Counted from the first letter of the stretch, positions 47,901 to 61,645 are shown. The stretch: 64,000 nt of DNA from Polytrichum commune (GCA_950295325.1 OX485803.1:43229554-43293553), one strand, 5' to 3'. Notes: a model not told the origin generated them from the letters alone. Numbers and translations are program-made.

Positions 47901-50900
47901 TCATCTCAAATGATCTCGGGTAGACTGACTCGAGGTTTTTGAAGCGAGTTCCAATGTCAAATCACCTCAAGAAAGTAACATCACGGGTTGCATACTTACC
48001 TCAGGGTTTGCACGCTTGAATAAACGAGAGGTACGCATGCTTATATACGATGAATTCCCTTGGTACATGCGGCAGACGATGGGTTATAACTGTTCTCCTG
48101 TGTAACATTAAGATTTCAAGCAGCCTGTGCAGATGCAAGATTTGGGCGAACCAACCCATACACTCGTTCCTTGTTGGATGCCTAAACCCTTGCCTCCAAA
48201 ATCACCATGAGAATTACCTTACCTTCAGGAGTGCGATGATATTGTGGAGCATGCGGAATGCATGAGTTGCATGGGACTTGGGCCCTCCATTGTCCTCACT
48301 CAACATTCATTTGTCCAAATGTTAGGTTTCAGGGATTCTGGAAAGGAAAGGAATAAGTTAAAATGGCAGTTCAAATACGCGAGGACTCGGGACTTATTGA
48401 ATGAGCCTCTAAGAACTCTTTCCCAGCTGCTTTTTAACTTTCCGCATGCACAGGTTAACTTGATCCATTCCCCCCTCACACAAATGAACGACACCCTAGA
48501 GTGCTTCCTGCTGCTTTGGCTTTGATATATAAAATAGAAACACTCTTTGGTTGTTTTTGCCAAGTGGCAGTCTTACATTGGTTGAGACCCCACCAGGTTC
48601 CACATCGTAGCTTGGAATAAGAAAAGATGAACTATGGAGCAGCTTATGGTATAGCTCCAATCAAATCAGCCAAGGGTTTGCAGTGTATACTCATCAATTA
48701 GTGAGGTGAAAATGCAGTGAGCTATTCGACAACGTGGAAATAAAGATTTTGAGATGAATAACTCCGGAAATGGCATTAGACCCTCAACTAGTTTTTATCG
48801 AGGTCTAGTAGATGTGAATAAGCCCTCAACGTTGTAGGGGCTTGTTTACATGCAATTCCTACATCCACGATGATCAAGTGTACATGGAGGTCACGAAGCT
48901 CAAGTCAAACGAATTGGATTATCCCGAAAGATTTATATAATCGCTTATACTCAGTTGATGACAACAACAAGAACAACAATGCACATGTGAAACTTTTTTT
49001 AGTCATTTCATTGTAGGTGGCCCATCACATGGAATGTTTATACTAATTGACTTTGAAGTCAATCGTTTCTAAGGCATGCATATCCAAAATCAACAAATGT
49101 ATAAGTGTGGTACATACTATTGGTTTTTGAGGTTTAGAAGTGTTGGATTTGGGTTTATGTATATGTCGTGTGTCCTATACCGTCTCAATTGAATTGTTCA
49201 TTGTACATGGAAGTCGGTGTCCTTTCACATGGAGATTTGGTCCTCAATGTGGGAGATCTTCTATATTTACCTATAAGGTACACGGTGCTAGATTTTTCAC
49301 TTTCAGCACCGAGCATGGATACCATCGTTATAATTATAAACAATGAATCCTCATACCGATCGACAAGGGGTTCCAACACACCACAACATGTGCAATGTGA
49401 GCTCCCTATGAAAAAAAATAAAAAAAATATAAGAGTTCAAAACTTGATTGGTAAGATAACCCCGAAACAGTAGATGCTCGTGATGTAAAGGCTCAATATG
49501 TACTTATCATTCAAAAATCCAGGATCCTAAAATTTGGGTGGAGTGAAGCATTGTGACTTCGTGACAAGCCCGTTAGAGGGCTTTGAAAGTCGTGGCCTCA
49601 AAGTAGATGAGTGGAGTTCGATAGGAACGAACTTAAAAGAGGGCTTGTTTTTACTCTAAACCTTCGTCCCACGACACACGCATGTTTACATAGTAAACGA
49701 CACGATGCCAGAATTTATGCACAGAGCTCAAGGTGTTGATGATGAGGCCCAGCTTTGCATGGTTGGAACTGAAAGTCCGGTACTGGAATGATCCATTCAA
49801 AGAACAACGGAAGAAAAGAAAAAAAAGAGGAGAAACAAATTGCTGCTGCTGTAGTACTAGTAGCAGAAGCATTAGCCGGGGAACTTGTGATCCATTAATT
49901 GGAAAGACTCTTTAAATTTGTGGGCGGGTTTGAAGTGTTACACGGAGGGAGGAGGGAAGTTTCAACTTTCAAGTCACAGCCAGCAGCTATGGAAGCTGCT
50001 TGCATTGCTGTCGCTGAAACCTAAACTTGGACCAAAGCCAGCCACCCGGGCGACCCTTTCCTCCAAAACAAGAGGTGCACATGGCGTGTCTATGTCTGTG
50101 CCATTTGTACACATTAGCCGCCAATGAGGAGGCGACACGTGGACGAAGAACACAACAACTAAGGCGGCCACATCGTACTACAAGTGGTCGGTGACTTCAT
50201 TCGCCTCTTTCTTCATTCTAACTTAGTTGCATTGGTGGCGAATCTTTTACAAGGTTGGTGGAATTTCATGGTAGGAGGCGCGATAGATCTCGCTTTTCAA
50301 GCTCCGTCCCCGATTTGATTGGATTGGTTTGGTGTGTGGTTCACCGCACTAAAATTTGGTGGGTGGGTTTAGGGTTTAAGGGCCGTGGATGTCATTCGGT
50401 TACTTTGTCTTGATCGGGCCCCTATATGGGATTGGTGTGTGGGTTAGGTGAGGATGAAATCAAACATCATCATAAAAGAAACACGTTTTTAAATAAGAAA
50501 GGACAAAGTCTTCGTATTTCAATGCCTAATTCACAGTTTATAGTGAACACAATTTGGGAGGGCTTAAGGACTCAAGAAACGTGCATTCACGAGAATCATA
50601 ACTGATAGTATGTCCACGCGAGGGCCGGTTGTTGCTCCTTGGCAACAGGAGGAGTCCCTCGTGCTAGGGGAAGTTCATCTCTTTCCGGAATTAGTTACTA
50701 TCAATGAGGATATTTGTCCCGCTCACAGTATCCTCACTTGATGTCATGTATTGCAATTCGCCCGTTCTCTTCACCATATACAAGACGTAAACTCCAATCA
50801 AGATGGAAATTCTCCCACGATCGTGGGCCGGTTCTTGGGCTTCGTGTGGCCATGCTATACATCAGGGTAGGTCCAATTTCCAATCCTCATTTTTGTTGAT

Positions 50901-53057
50901 GTTGCATCCTAGATGTGCAACACAAGTTTTTGTTACGTAAATCTAATATGTAGAAGTTGGAGAACATACAATCAAACCAATTAACATCCACATATCTTGC
51001 AGTTTTCGAGGGTGTGGATCCTAAAGATTCCCTTCACAAACCTTACATATGGACTCAAGTTCAAACTAAATCTTGAACTTAGGTTTTGTAAAATTGAGTG
51101 AAGTAATGTTTTTTTTTTGTTTTTTTTTAGTTGGGATTGATAATATTTGGCAGGAAAGTGGCGCTACATTAGGTCCACCACTTCATTCTCCCATGCTTTA
51201 GACTTTGGTGCTTTGGTTTCCTCACACCTAGTGTGTGTGTGTGTGGGGGGGGGGGGGTAAATACTAGAAACTTGCTCCCCTATAAGTTGGTCAACGATTT
51301 ATCCCCAATTCAGGTTCACTACAAAAATTTGGAGGTCTTTGACCCCCAAATAGGGGGTATTTTAACTAAATATAATAATCTTTGGGCTTTACAATGGTAA
51401 TCAACATTTTTACCCCCTCCCCTTCCCCCACTTCACCCTCCTCCTTGGAAGGTGTTATGAACATTCACCCGGCTTGGGGTCTTATTGGTGTAAACTCCTT
51501 GGGTCCAAACTTTTAAGTTACTGTCAACCAATTCAGTGCACTACTCACACCACATTTAATGGCTTTTGTTATTAAACAAGCAACATAAGTGGTGAGTTAG
51601 GTTGCACCAACATGCAAGGACCCAAAGAATATCATTTGTAAACACAACAACCTTGCAACTAAACTATTGCTTTAAGCCACATCACGTAGATACATTTCCA
51701 AAGCAGCTAGATGATGGTCTCTTTCCAAAGAAAGAGGTTCTGAATATAATTTTTTTGATCAGTTACAGCCGGTTGTCAAAACTCTACAGGTACACCACTT
51801 GAGTGCTCCCCATAAAATAAGAAATCCTAGAATTAAAGAAGAATTATGCTTGTCTGATAGTTGGTATCACAAAATGCATCAAACGAGCCACATAATGATA
51901 TGGTAGAAAGCCATTTGGCAACTCAGATGGTTCAAATTTTTACCCCTCACCTAGGACTAAACGAGCCCTTCATGCTTGCACATTAGATTGTGCTCAAACC
52001 TTCGGAGCCCCATGTGTGCCAGTTGAATTGGACAACACACCCTTGGAACTAGGATTAACTAAAATATGGAAATAATACTTATCCAACACACCTAAGAGTA
52101 TTTTTTGCGCAATCAAGACTTGCACATTGCAAAGCAACCTACTTGGAGGAAGAAGCTACAAATCAAGATGGAAACCCTAATTATAACTACTCTGAGAACA
52201 AATGTGGTCCGAAAATCATTGTCAAAGAGTTACTTTTCACAAATAACATAATGTGCATGCAAAGAAAATGTGTCTGCAATAACAAGTGTCTACAATCCTC
52301 ATCCAAGGTAAGTTTCCACCATTTTAATTATAAGATATGCCGATGAAAATGCACATGTACCAACTTCTTTATGTCGAATATTCACCATAAGTGTAGATTT
52401 ACTCGGCACTTCGTTTTGGGCTGCATAAAATTTCGACGACCAAGCACCAAAGGCCCAAAACACAAAACAAAGTTTAGTTGTTGGGTCAAGTCTGGGTAGA
52501 CCTCGTTTAATTCGAATCTAGACCCGGTTTCGATTGGAATCATGTCCATGTTCTTTTGTGACCGATTTGGTTTTGAAGTTTGTTCCTGCTCTTTATTTAA
52601 GAGTACCAAGCTGCCAATTCAATTCCAATTGTTAAAAGTGAAGAAGTCGCGGTGGGTCGATGACAGTACACTTTCACAAACATCCCCAAAATTAATCATC
52701 TAGATCAGTGCCTGGGAAGTTTTTGGGCGTATAAAGTCGGCCAAGGTCCTAGTGATTCTAAACGCAACCGGTTACATGTATGTTGACATAATCTTCATGT
52801 TTTGCTTTTATTCATTTGAGGAGGTATATTCTTCCATAGATTCTTCTAAAATGATCGGTAATTCTCTTGAAGTCTCCAACTTCAACCGGTTATTTCTCAA
52901 ACTCAACTGGTTCATCTGTAACTAACCATCGGTTCTCCCCGGACATAGATCTAGATGTCATTCTTCTTACTTAGGGACTTGTTACTAGAATGTTAGGTAT
53001 TCCGGATGTGCATCGTTCTAACCGTTTTGAGATCACATTAATTAACTCATCCATTCT
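44911..53057. other. Intergenic, no gene seen
   Basis: About 8 kb with no recognisable coding sequence. It includes a (TAG)n run at about 45,585-45,602, a partial family A copy at about 47,885-47,975, and a 13-base G run at 51,245-51,257. A GC-richer patch at 49,920-50,200 has CACGTG (50,136-50,141) and CCAAT motifs that look promoter-like, but no gene is attached that I can recognise. Confidence 0.45.
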
Positions 53058-53275
53058 ACACGTTTATGGTATTTCGTGTCACTTACTATTTGGAATCATG
53101 CGATGCAATGATTTCTTACTCTTGACTTCAATTATAATTCATAAAAGTTGAATAGGTTGTTCAGACATTATAGAACATAAATGACTTTGCTTGGTAAAAT
53201 TTTACATTCCCGGTAAACAATTATAGCACCGTGTCACTCCGAAAAGTAAGTGACACTAAATACTGTAAATGGTGT
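53058..53275. mobile_element. MITE-like element, family A, second copy with ends
   Basis: Left ACACGTTTATGG...GTGTCACTTAC and right GTAAGTGACAC...TGTAAATGGTGT are inverse to each other. The core GTTGAATAGGTTGTTCAGAC, ATTATAGAACATAAATGACT and TTGCTTGGTAAAAT matches the copy at 42,971. About 218 bp. Confidence 0.7.
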
Positions 53276-56200
53276 GGTGTTGGATCAAATGTACATAATG
53301 CTCTTAGAAGTCGTACACAATAGAGTGCCTCTCCTCAAATCAACCAAAGTCTTGGTCGGAGTAGGTTGATCTCTATGCAGAAATCTACCATCTTGAGTAT
53401 GTTTTCAGTGCACGAATAGAGTCGGTGTGGAGGTTTGAACAAAGAACGATTAGTGTGGATTCACTGGGGAGCCAAACTCAATCTGGCACTTCTTATTGGC
53501 ATGCCAAAATGAGTTTGAAACCCCCATGAGCTGATATAATAAGTTATTGTTCCAACCCCCACACCGACTTCTTATTGGCATGTACACTAGAAACTTACTC
53601 AAGATGGTAGATTTTTTGTATAGAAATCAAACCAACTTTGACCAAAATCTTTTGGCTGAATTTAATGATTACTCCAATCTCTTTAAAGTTGAAAACCAAA
53701 TGAAGGCCAAGGGTCCTTTTCGAGAGGTCTGGTCATTTAATCTTTGTTATTATAACATTTATGGAAACTAGATGCAAGAAGGCAACACTCGATGGGATAT
53801 GGATTTTGGAGTGGAGATGGTTTTACAACTTTGTGCTATTCAATGCATTGGTACATAATGTTCCTGTAAGCAAGCTTAACCAAATGATTGATTTCACTTA
53901 ATAATGCCATAAGCCCACCTGCCAAAAGGGAGGCAACACACTTGATAGTGCTACAAGGGAGCTCATGGGTACACTATGAGGCTAACGGGCTCAAATTCAT
54001 GTTAACTACACAACAACCCCGGCATTGGTTTTTGTTTGATTGAATTTAATTTTTAAATTCTTTCATTACCTTCCAGAACAACAAGAAAATAACATTTTTG
54101 TGATGTTCACACCTAGGTCAATTCTAAATCAAATGAGGGAGATGGCATATCCATGACATAGGTTTTTCCCAAACTTACCTTTCCAACGAGGCATCACGAA
54201 ATCAAATTCTATCTAGTCATTTGAACAAGGGACGGCTAAGTGATGAGCGGTCATACATTGAGCAATGAGTAATGAGCAATGAGGGCAAGTGACCAATGTT
54301 GCTAACTCAAAATCAGGTTCGGCATGCAACAAGATCTAGGTTCTAGTGTTGGGTATTAGATAGTATTTTTGTGAATTTTGGGTGCCATTATTAGATTATT
54401 GATTGGATCATTTCTTGACAGTATAATTACTACATCCTAAAATGTATGTAAACCAAACTACACAAAAATTGGAACATTGAATCTAGCTTAGGCCCAAACT
54501 TGAGTACACATCTAAAAATAGGTCAGGTGTGTTTTAGACATTTTTACATTTATCTTCAATAATAATCTCTATAAGTGTTGTTGGAGTTTTCCAAATTAAA
54601 ACATAAGACCAATAATTATGGATCATGCACTCTAACTTGAACTTGAGTTAGCCATATTCCACTATTATTCCAACTTGGGCTAACTTGAGCTCGAGTAAGA
54701 CTCAACTTAATTTATACTAAATCGATATGTGGTTTGCAAGCTCATCCTTGCATCACGCATAAGGTCTCATTCCAACTATTTTTTAGAGACTCAAATACCA
54801 ACTAATGGTCAAAACACATGAAGATGTTGTGGGGCACATCACGGTCACTATCCTAACCGTTGGCATTTGGGGAAGCATCCGCACAAACAATATTACCAAA
54901 ATATTTGAACAATGTTACATCCCCCTTATGTCCCATCCATGCATGCATGCAACAAATCCACTTGGTGTTCATATTATACTCACCCTACACATGCTCAATA
55001 AATAAAAAGACTTGAAAACCACCAACTCCATATCTTACCCACCTGAAAATCACAACAAAGTCATATACCCAAGTACCATTGTACCAAAACCTGAAGATTT
55101 AGTCCTACAACAAGATGCCAAAACCGACTCACTCAACTCGGTTTAAGAGATAAACAACCCACCTGTGGCCAAATCCTCATGATTCAAAAACAACACGCAT
55201 TGAGACTAGTAAATACAATAATGCCAACATAACACCCAACCTCATGATGCCCACATGAAACAGAGACATATTAATATACAACTTAATTTAGGCCACCAAC
55301 TACCCTTTCTTTGTCTCATTGCCAAAAGGGACCACCTCCAACATGAGGCAGGAACACTTGTCCTAGACCCATGCTATGTAAACTTGTTTCAGGTTCACAT
55401 ATGAGTTTGTGGTTGTGGTTTAGGGTGAATTCGTCTCTATTCACATCAACATAAGGTTGGCCTCATATCTCTTAGTCCACATTCTGCCGGCAATAAAGCA
55501 CGAAGACTATCAATTCAATCTTCAAGGTCATAATTCAAATGCGATATTTTTTTAGGGGTAAACACGAAGCTAGCCTTAAGTTAAGAAATATTCCTATTTT
55601 CGACATTGTCCACACTTCCATAGCTTAACTCGAATTCGGGTTAACATTAAGTTTTGAGGATTTACTTATTTTCATCATTCTTTATCCACCCTTAGATTAA
55701 CTCAAATTTGAGTTAGCCTCAAGGTTTGAAAGTTTTCAATTTTCTATAGCACACACTTATCCGTAAGGTAACTCAAACTCAAATTCAAGATAGCCTCAAG
55801 TCTTGAAATTTTGAGTGAATGCTAATTGGTGTTCAAGTAAGCCACAACCTTTAAATTTTTACATACATGTTAGAAGTGTATCCATTAATCAGATCTTCCC
55901 TTAAAGTTTGGACATTGTGCACTAACCCATGGGTTATATTGAACTTGACTCACGACTTGACTAAGCCTATAGGTGAGTGGACAATGTTAAAAAAAATTAG
56001 AAAGTTGACCCCTAACGAGCTCAAGTTAGCCTCATGGTTCATTGACAAAGCTCAAACATATAAATCTATAAGCATAGGTTATGTAAGTCAAGGTTAAAAT
56101 GGACTCTCAAGTTATCATATGGTTGGATAGTTCTAGATTTATATGCATAGGTGTGGAAATTGAATTTAAGTTAGCCTAGGGGTGGAAAATACTTGAATAC

Positions 56201-58935
56201 ATGGGCAAACGTAAACTCTATAACATATCATTCCGTCACACAACGTTTAAATGATACTCAAAAGTTGGGAAGGTAGTTTGTAGACTCATGGATTAGTCTT
56301 AATCAAGTAGTTGCGGACTTCTATATGTTATTAACTTTCTTCAAGGCTTCTTGGGGTTTTGAACCTGGACCTTCACGTTAACATACAAGGGCACCCACCA
56401 ACCATCCTACTCAACTTCAAAGAGACAAACATCTCCCTTCCCCCAAGTATGATCAATACCCCTCCACCAACCTTGGGCTGTCACAAATGTCTATAATTTG
56501 GTTACCTACTCCATCTGCGACAAAAGGCAGTCTCTTGCAATTGAAGAGCTCTTCATTTCATGCTTGCTCTTACATGAGCCAATGTTTATATGATTTAAAC
56601 ATGTCTACCTATCCATGTTGGTAAAGGTTCATCCAACAATCATCCACATTTTGGGACAAAAAACACACGTTTTCATCCTTATGCACATTGCTCACATAAT
56701 AGCCACATCCATTTGAACACAACGAACCCCCAAATTTGTATGACAAAATATCACATATTTCATTGGATAAGAATTGGAGAAGTGGTGTATTGTATAATAA
56801 GATAACGCTTTCAAGTTTCAAGACTACCTTTGCCATAAATATTAAATAAATAAATATTGGGCGGTTATAAATAAGTTTATAAATTAGAAGTGCTAGTTGT
56901 AGCTCACATCTCTTGGGCAATGCCATCAAACCACATAGTTTGTTGAAATGTTTAGAGACATATTGACAAAATCTAATGAGTTTATTTAAGGCTTGACAAT
57001 TTCTTGCCCCAAATTCTATAATATTTCATTTTCCACATTACACCTAGTTCACAACAAGGGACCACCTGAATTCTATGGTACCCAACTTTGTTGGATGTCA
57101 TCATGGGAAGTTGGGTCCCAAAATAAATAAAATATAGTAATACTATTAAAGTGCTACTTTGCATGGTCTTGAGGTAAACCCGAGAGACCCCCATACTAGG
57201 GAGGGGAAAAAATGAATGTTAAGAAAGCTAACAATGTGGATCACCTGATAAACTAAATAGACCAAAATCCATAGTTGTGAGATTTGATGCATCATGCTCC
57301 TCTGTATTTCCATTAGGCCTACCTCAAAGAGGGAGGTGGTTCAAAAAACCAATTATCCTAGAAACCATGATAACACCAGCTACTTTGACCATGTAAGATT
57401 CCAAGTGGACTTCTCAACAGAGAAAAGGCATGGACCTCCGCCTAAGTGTAAACCCACCAACTTGGACCAAAACCTTTTTCTTTCTTTTTTGCCAATCGTA
57501 GTTTGTTGGTTTCAAGTGGCTAGCAATGAACGGCAAAAAATTGTTCGCTAGTTACAATGAATCAATTGAGTTAGAGAAATAGATGGTTGAAGTTCAAGAC
57601 TTCGGGAAAATTACCAATCATCATTTTAAAGGAATTTAGAGAATATGCCTAAAATTCATAAAGAAAAACCAAAAGATGTCAACCATTAGCCAGTTGGACT
57701 TGGAAACATTAGGATATCGACCGATTACCCAAAAACCTTGCCCAACACTGGTGGTTAGTACCTTACTCCAATCTTGGTGTAAACCACCCCTAATTCCACC
57801 AGTAATATATGATACTTATCCTCTCTAAAGGTTGAGAAAGAGACATAATAGCCAACAAGTGCACAGTGCACCTTCATTTGTGTTGATAATGTTGAGTCAC
57901 ACTTAGGCTACGCAAATTATCTCAGCACATTTATTGCAGCTCCAACTTAGAACTCATAAGCCCCTCCTAAGTTACTGGGAATTAAGATAACTGTCACAGC
58001 CTCATGACAACAACAAACTTACAGAAAGTAAAGATGTAAGGTAGATGTGCCTAATTCCAACACAACAATAATCTCGACACTCATATTTGAGTTATATGTG
58101 GTTAGATGTGGAACTAAGAACGGACACCAAAAACATATATATATATATAAGAGATTGGACTATGTACTCAAAATATGCTAACTATTGTAGGTTCCATGAG
58201 GCAAATGGTTACGGTCACGACTCGGGTTTGGATTTGGATATGGGCACTTCTTGCATGTTTCAAACCGTAAAAGGAGTGCTTGCTGAGAGAAAAGAATCCA
58301 AATAAAACACGGTTAAGAGCCTTATTGTCACTGTGGAGTTCATAGAAAATGGGTCAGAAACTATGAGCACTAATTGACAAGCTGAATGGCAATCATGAAA
58401 GAATTAACTTAGTTCATTAGTATGGCAGTTGACATCTTCCCACAAACTGCTAGGCAGTTACATGTACATCAACCTAGACCCATAGAGCTTTGGAATCAGT
58501 GTCACCCACTCTAATTGGTGTTATGAGATCGTTCAATCTGTCGGTTAAACCGAGGGACCACAAACATGGACGTTCCAAAACACGCTTACCTTCAATTAAA
58601 CATAGTTAATTAAGCCCAGTGATAAAATATGGAATTCGACTCTCAACTCCTACGATATATCTGTTTTTTTTAAGTGGATGGTGCTGTATCATCTGACTTT
58701 CGATAGCCTGCACAAAACTCAAAGCCCTACTAGGTCCACAAACTCACGAAAAGTTCTGGAGGACGCCCAAGTACAAAAACCTGTTCAGTGTCATGCCTCA
58801 TGATGGAAAAACAGCTTCTGAAAAGGATGACGAGGCAATCTCCATTCCCCACGCGCACTAGGCTGTACATCTCCTCGCCTGCATTTATTTAAACTAGTCG
58901 TGGCCTCAATTCACCACTCCCGGATCTATGTAGCC
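53276..58935. other. Intergenic, no gene seen
   Basis: AT-rich. At about 55,565-55,840, loosely repeated blocks of TTAACTCAAATTTGAGTTAGCCTCAAG type occur at roughly 90-bp intervals. A (TA)n run lies near 58,135-58,148. The segment near 57,300-57,480 resembles 5990-6120. No recognisable coding sequence. Confidence 0.45.
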
Positions 58936-59025
58936 CAAGATGCGATGTTCTTTCTATCCTTTCAAAGTGCTCTTCAAACGTGTGAGCCAGTCGCGGCTCA
59001 AGCTTCCCGGTGCACCCTGCAATAT

Positions 59026-59930
59026 AAGTTATGAAATGCTAGAGGACCTATTCAGCATGACTTGGGGGAAGAGGCTACTGCAAAATATGAACATCGATTT
59101 TATTTGGGTTAGGGTGGCTTGGGAAGAGTGGGAGCAGCAGTGACAGCTCAGCAGCTCTCCTCCCAAGCCATCCGGTCCATGTTTCAAAAATGACAACCAT
59201 TTTTGTTATAATACAATTCAAAGTTACTCTGACAGTTTTGAGAATTTCCAGCTTTTTGCACAGTAAAAAGATATATGTGGTAGTGTGGCAAAGGCGCAGA
59301 TAGACATGAAGAGCAAATTTACAGTGGTTGATTTTCATCAAAAATATTTGTGGGGTTCATCACCCCTCAATTCACAGAACCTACCAAAAATCAATCCTGG
59401 TGAATCTTGATGCACGCTATCCCTCCATCACGATTGCAGGTACTTAAACGAGTGGGCTCTTGCTCTGGATAACAGTTCCCTCTTTGAAAAATATTCCAAA
59501 GCTTCTCAGTGACCCTTAAATTATAAGTTATCATATGCAAGAGGAATTATTCAGCATGACTTGGGGGAAGAGGCTACTGGAAGAATGAACTTAATATAAT
59601 TTTTTGGTTCGGGTGGGTCTGGAAGATTGAGAGCAGACGACACCTTGGCAGCTCTCCTCTCAAACCCTTCAGCCCCGCTTCAACCATAATGACAGAAATA
59701 TGTGTGTAATATAATTCAACGGTACTCAGAGCAATTTTCGAGCAATTTTCAGCCAATTCTACAAGTCTTCTTTACACATAATAGAACTGCGTGGCAGCTA
59801 TGGCAAAGCTGCAGATATAAGTGAAAACAAACTTACTTCTTCTCATCAAAAATAGATTTGTGGGGCTCTTCATTACACTGACGCAACTAGAAAATCAAAT
59901 CCATTTTTTGATACCTTCTCTACATCATAG
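59026..59930 (+). repeat. Two-copy degenerate tandem duplication, ~499 bp unit
   Basis: TTCAGCATGACTTGGGGGAA occurs at 59,051 and 59,550. Later blocks recur in order: GGCAGCTCTCCTC-like, ATAATACAATTCAA / ATATAATTCAACG, GCAAAGCTGCAGATA-like, and TTGTGGGGTTCATC / TTGTGGGGCTCTTC. Non-coding. Confidence 0.75.
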
Positions 59931-60240
59931 TTGCAGATAACAAGAGGGAGCTTGTTCTGCATGATAATTCTCTCTTTGGACCAAAATCTTCTTGAAGGTG
60001 AAGCTAAAGGTTGTAGACTTTTGAGATTAACCCCAGCGCCACATGATACCAAAGGAGAATCAAATTGAATAAGCTCATGTGCTTAATCACAACCCAGTGC
60101 CTAAATGTCAGACATAATCAAGATTGCTCCATAGTCACTTCACCAGAAATCATATCCAATCGGTCCATATTCCAAATTTCATAGTTAAAATACTATTGCC
60201 CTTCATTACAAAGACATTTGCATCCCAATGTGGGTTGCGA

Positions 60241-61290
60241 GTGCTTTTAGTTGCTGCCAGAAGCTGTCTTTCTCAAGCCACCCCATTTATCATCCTCCTC
60301 AAACTAAAGTCAATCTAGACTACAAATCAGGTTGATCCAAACTTGAAGAATTTGAAGTCAGAGTATCCTGGGACTCATACACATTTGTCAAATCCTGTGA
60401 AACACAATGATGTTCACAAGCGCTCCATTCGCACAGGAAAAAAGAGATGCCATTAGTACGCACGTTATGGAAGGAACTTTATGACCCTAAAATGTTGGGA
60501 GTGCTTTGATTGTAGCCAGAATAAGCTGCCTTTTCCAGCCATCTAACTTCTACCTTTCCCCAGACTTAACTCAATTTAGACTACAACACGCCAATGTTCA
60601 ATCCAAACCTTCAGAAATATGAAGTCCAAGCATCCTTATAATCATAGACATTTGTCAAATTTCATGCAACACAAGCATGCTCACAAGCACTGCATAGCAA
60701 CGGGTAGAAGAGATGCCACAATTCTGCAAGGGAATCTAAAACCCTAAAATGTTCAGAGTGCTATTGATTGCAATCAAAATCAGCTGCTTTTCTCAAGCCA
60801 TCTCACATCTATCTCTCCTCAAAGAGATGTAAGTTTAGACCACAAAACAACCAGTTGATTCCAACGTCAAGAATATGAAGTCAGAGAATGCTTAGAGTCA
60901 TTCACATTTGTCAAATTCTGTGAACCACAATGATGCTCACGGGCACTCGATAGCAACAGAAAGAAAGAGATGCCACCATGTACGCACATTCTGCAAGGGA
61001 ATCTAAAACCCTAAAATGCTGGGAGTGCTTTTGATTGCAGCCAGAAAAAGCTGTGATGATCCAGCCATTCCCCCTCTGTCTCTCCGCAAACGGAAGTAAA
61101 TTTAGACTACAATTGATCCAAATCTTAGGAAATACGAAGTCCGAGCATGCTTGGAATCATACATAGTTGGTCAAATTCTGTGAACCACGAGGATGATCAC
61201 CAGCACTCATTAGCAACAGACAGAAAGAGCGAGATTTCCATCATGTGCGCACATTCTGCAAGGGGGTTTGAAACCCTAACATAATTCCTA
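60241..61290 (+). repeat. Tandem array, four copies of ~260 bp
   Basis: The marker GTGCTTTTGATTGCAGCCAG or a variant occurs at 60,241, 60,501, 60,758 and 61,025 (spacings 260, 257, 267). Each unit continues with CAAGCCA, TTTAGACTACAA, AAGTC-GAGCATGC-like, ACATTTGTCAAATTC, TGTGAACCACAATGATGCTCAC, AGAGATGCCA and ACATTCTGCAAGGGAATCTAAAACCC. The last unit ends about 25 bp before the uL18 stop codon, so the 3' UTR of that gene must lie in the array. Confidence 0.85.
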
Positions 61291-61315
61291 CCCTTTGGCA
61301 CGAGACTACGGGACA

Positions 61316-61645
61316 TTAGATGAGTTGAATTCCGTTGTCCCGAAGGCTATCGACGAAGGCCTTGATCTTCCCATGGTACCTCTCGCCCTTCTTCAATTCG
61401 AAGGTGACCGCGGGGATGTCCTTGAGCTTCAACCTCTGAGCCAACACCCCCGCAATCTTGGCAGCGGCAGCCACGTCGCCGGTGGCAGGGAGCTCGCTCC
61501 TCAAATCCTTCTCCTGCGTGGTGGCCGCGACCACTGTGGTGCTGGTCGGCTTGTGCACTACCATCGAGCGCACATACTTGTTGGAAAAGTGCAGCTTCAG
61601 CTCATAGGGTTTCAAGTACTTGGTCATCCGCACCACAGAGCCCAT
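61316..61645 (-). CDS. Bacterial-type ribosomal protein uL18 family, probably organellar
   Basis: Intronless, 109 residues. The protein begins MGSVVRMTKYLKPYELKLHF, then FSNKYVRSMVVHKPTSTTVV, TTQEKDLRSEL, DVAAAAKIAGVLAQRLKLKD and ends GERYHGKIKAFVDSLRDNGI. The block A-S/T-Q-E-K, followed by A-KIAGVLAQRL and a C-terminal YHGK-x-KA-x-x-D-x-x-R-x-x-G, is the uL18 (L18p/L5e) core, which binds 5S rRNA in the large ribosomal subunit. Length and sequence fit the short plant nuclear family exemplified by Arabidopsis At5g27820, thought to be mitochondrial. It has no obvious long transit peptide; the first 15 residues are weakly basic. An in-frame TGA lies 33 bp upstream of the ATG, so this start is sound unless there is an upstream intron; Met7 is an alternative. 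Located between a telobox promoter and the 260-bp array. Confidence 0.9.
   Translation of the reverse strand: MGSVVRMTKYLKPYELKLHFSNKYVRSMVVHKPTSTTVVAATTQEKDLRSELPATGDVAAAAKIAGVLAQRLKLKDIPAVTFELKKGERYHGKIKAFVDSLRDNGIQLI

Noticed and set aside
49920-50200. Promoter-like patch with CACGTG and CCAAT
   Set aside because: No gene could be recognised on either side, so the motifs alone do not support a promoter call.
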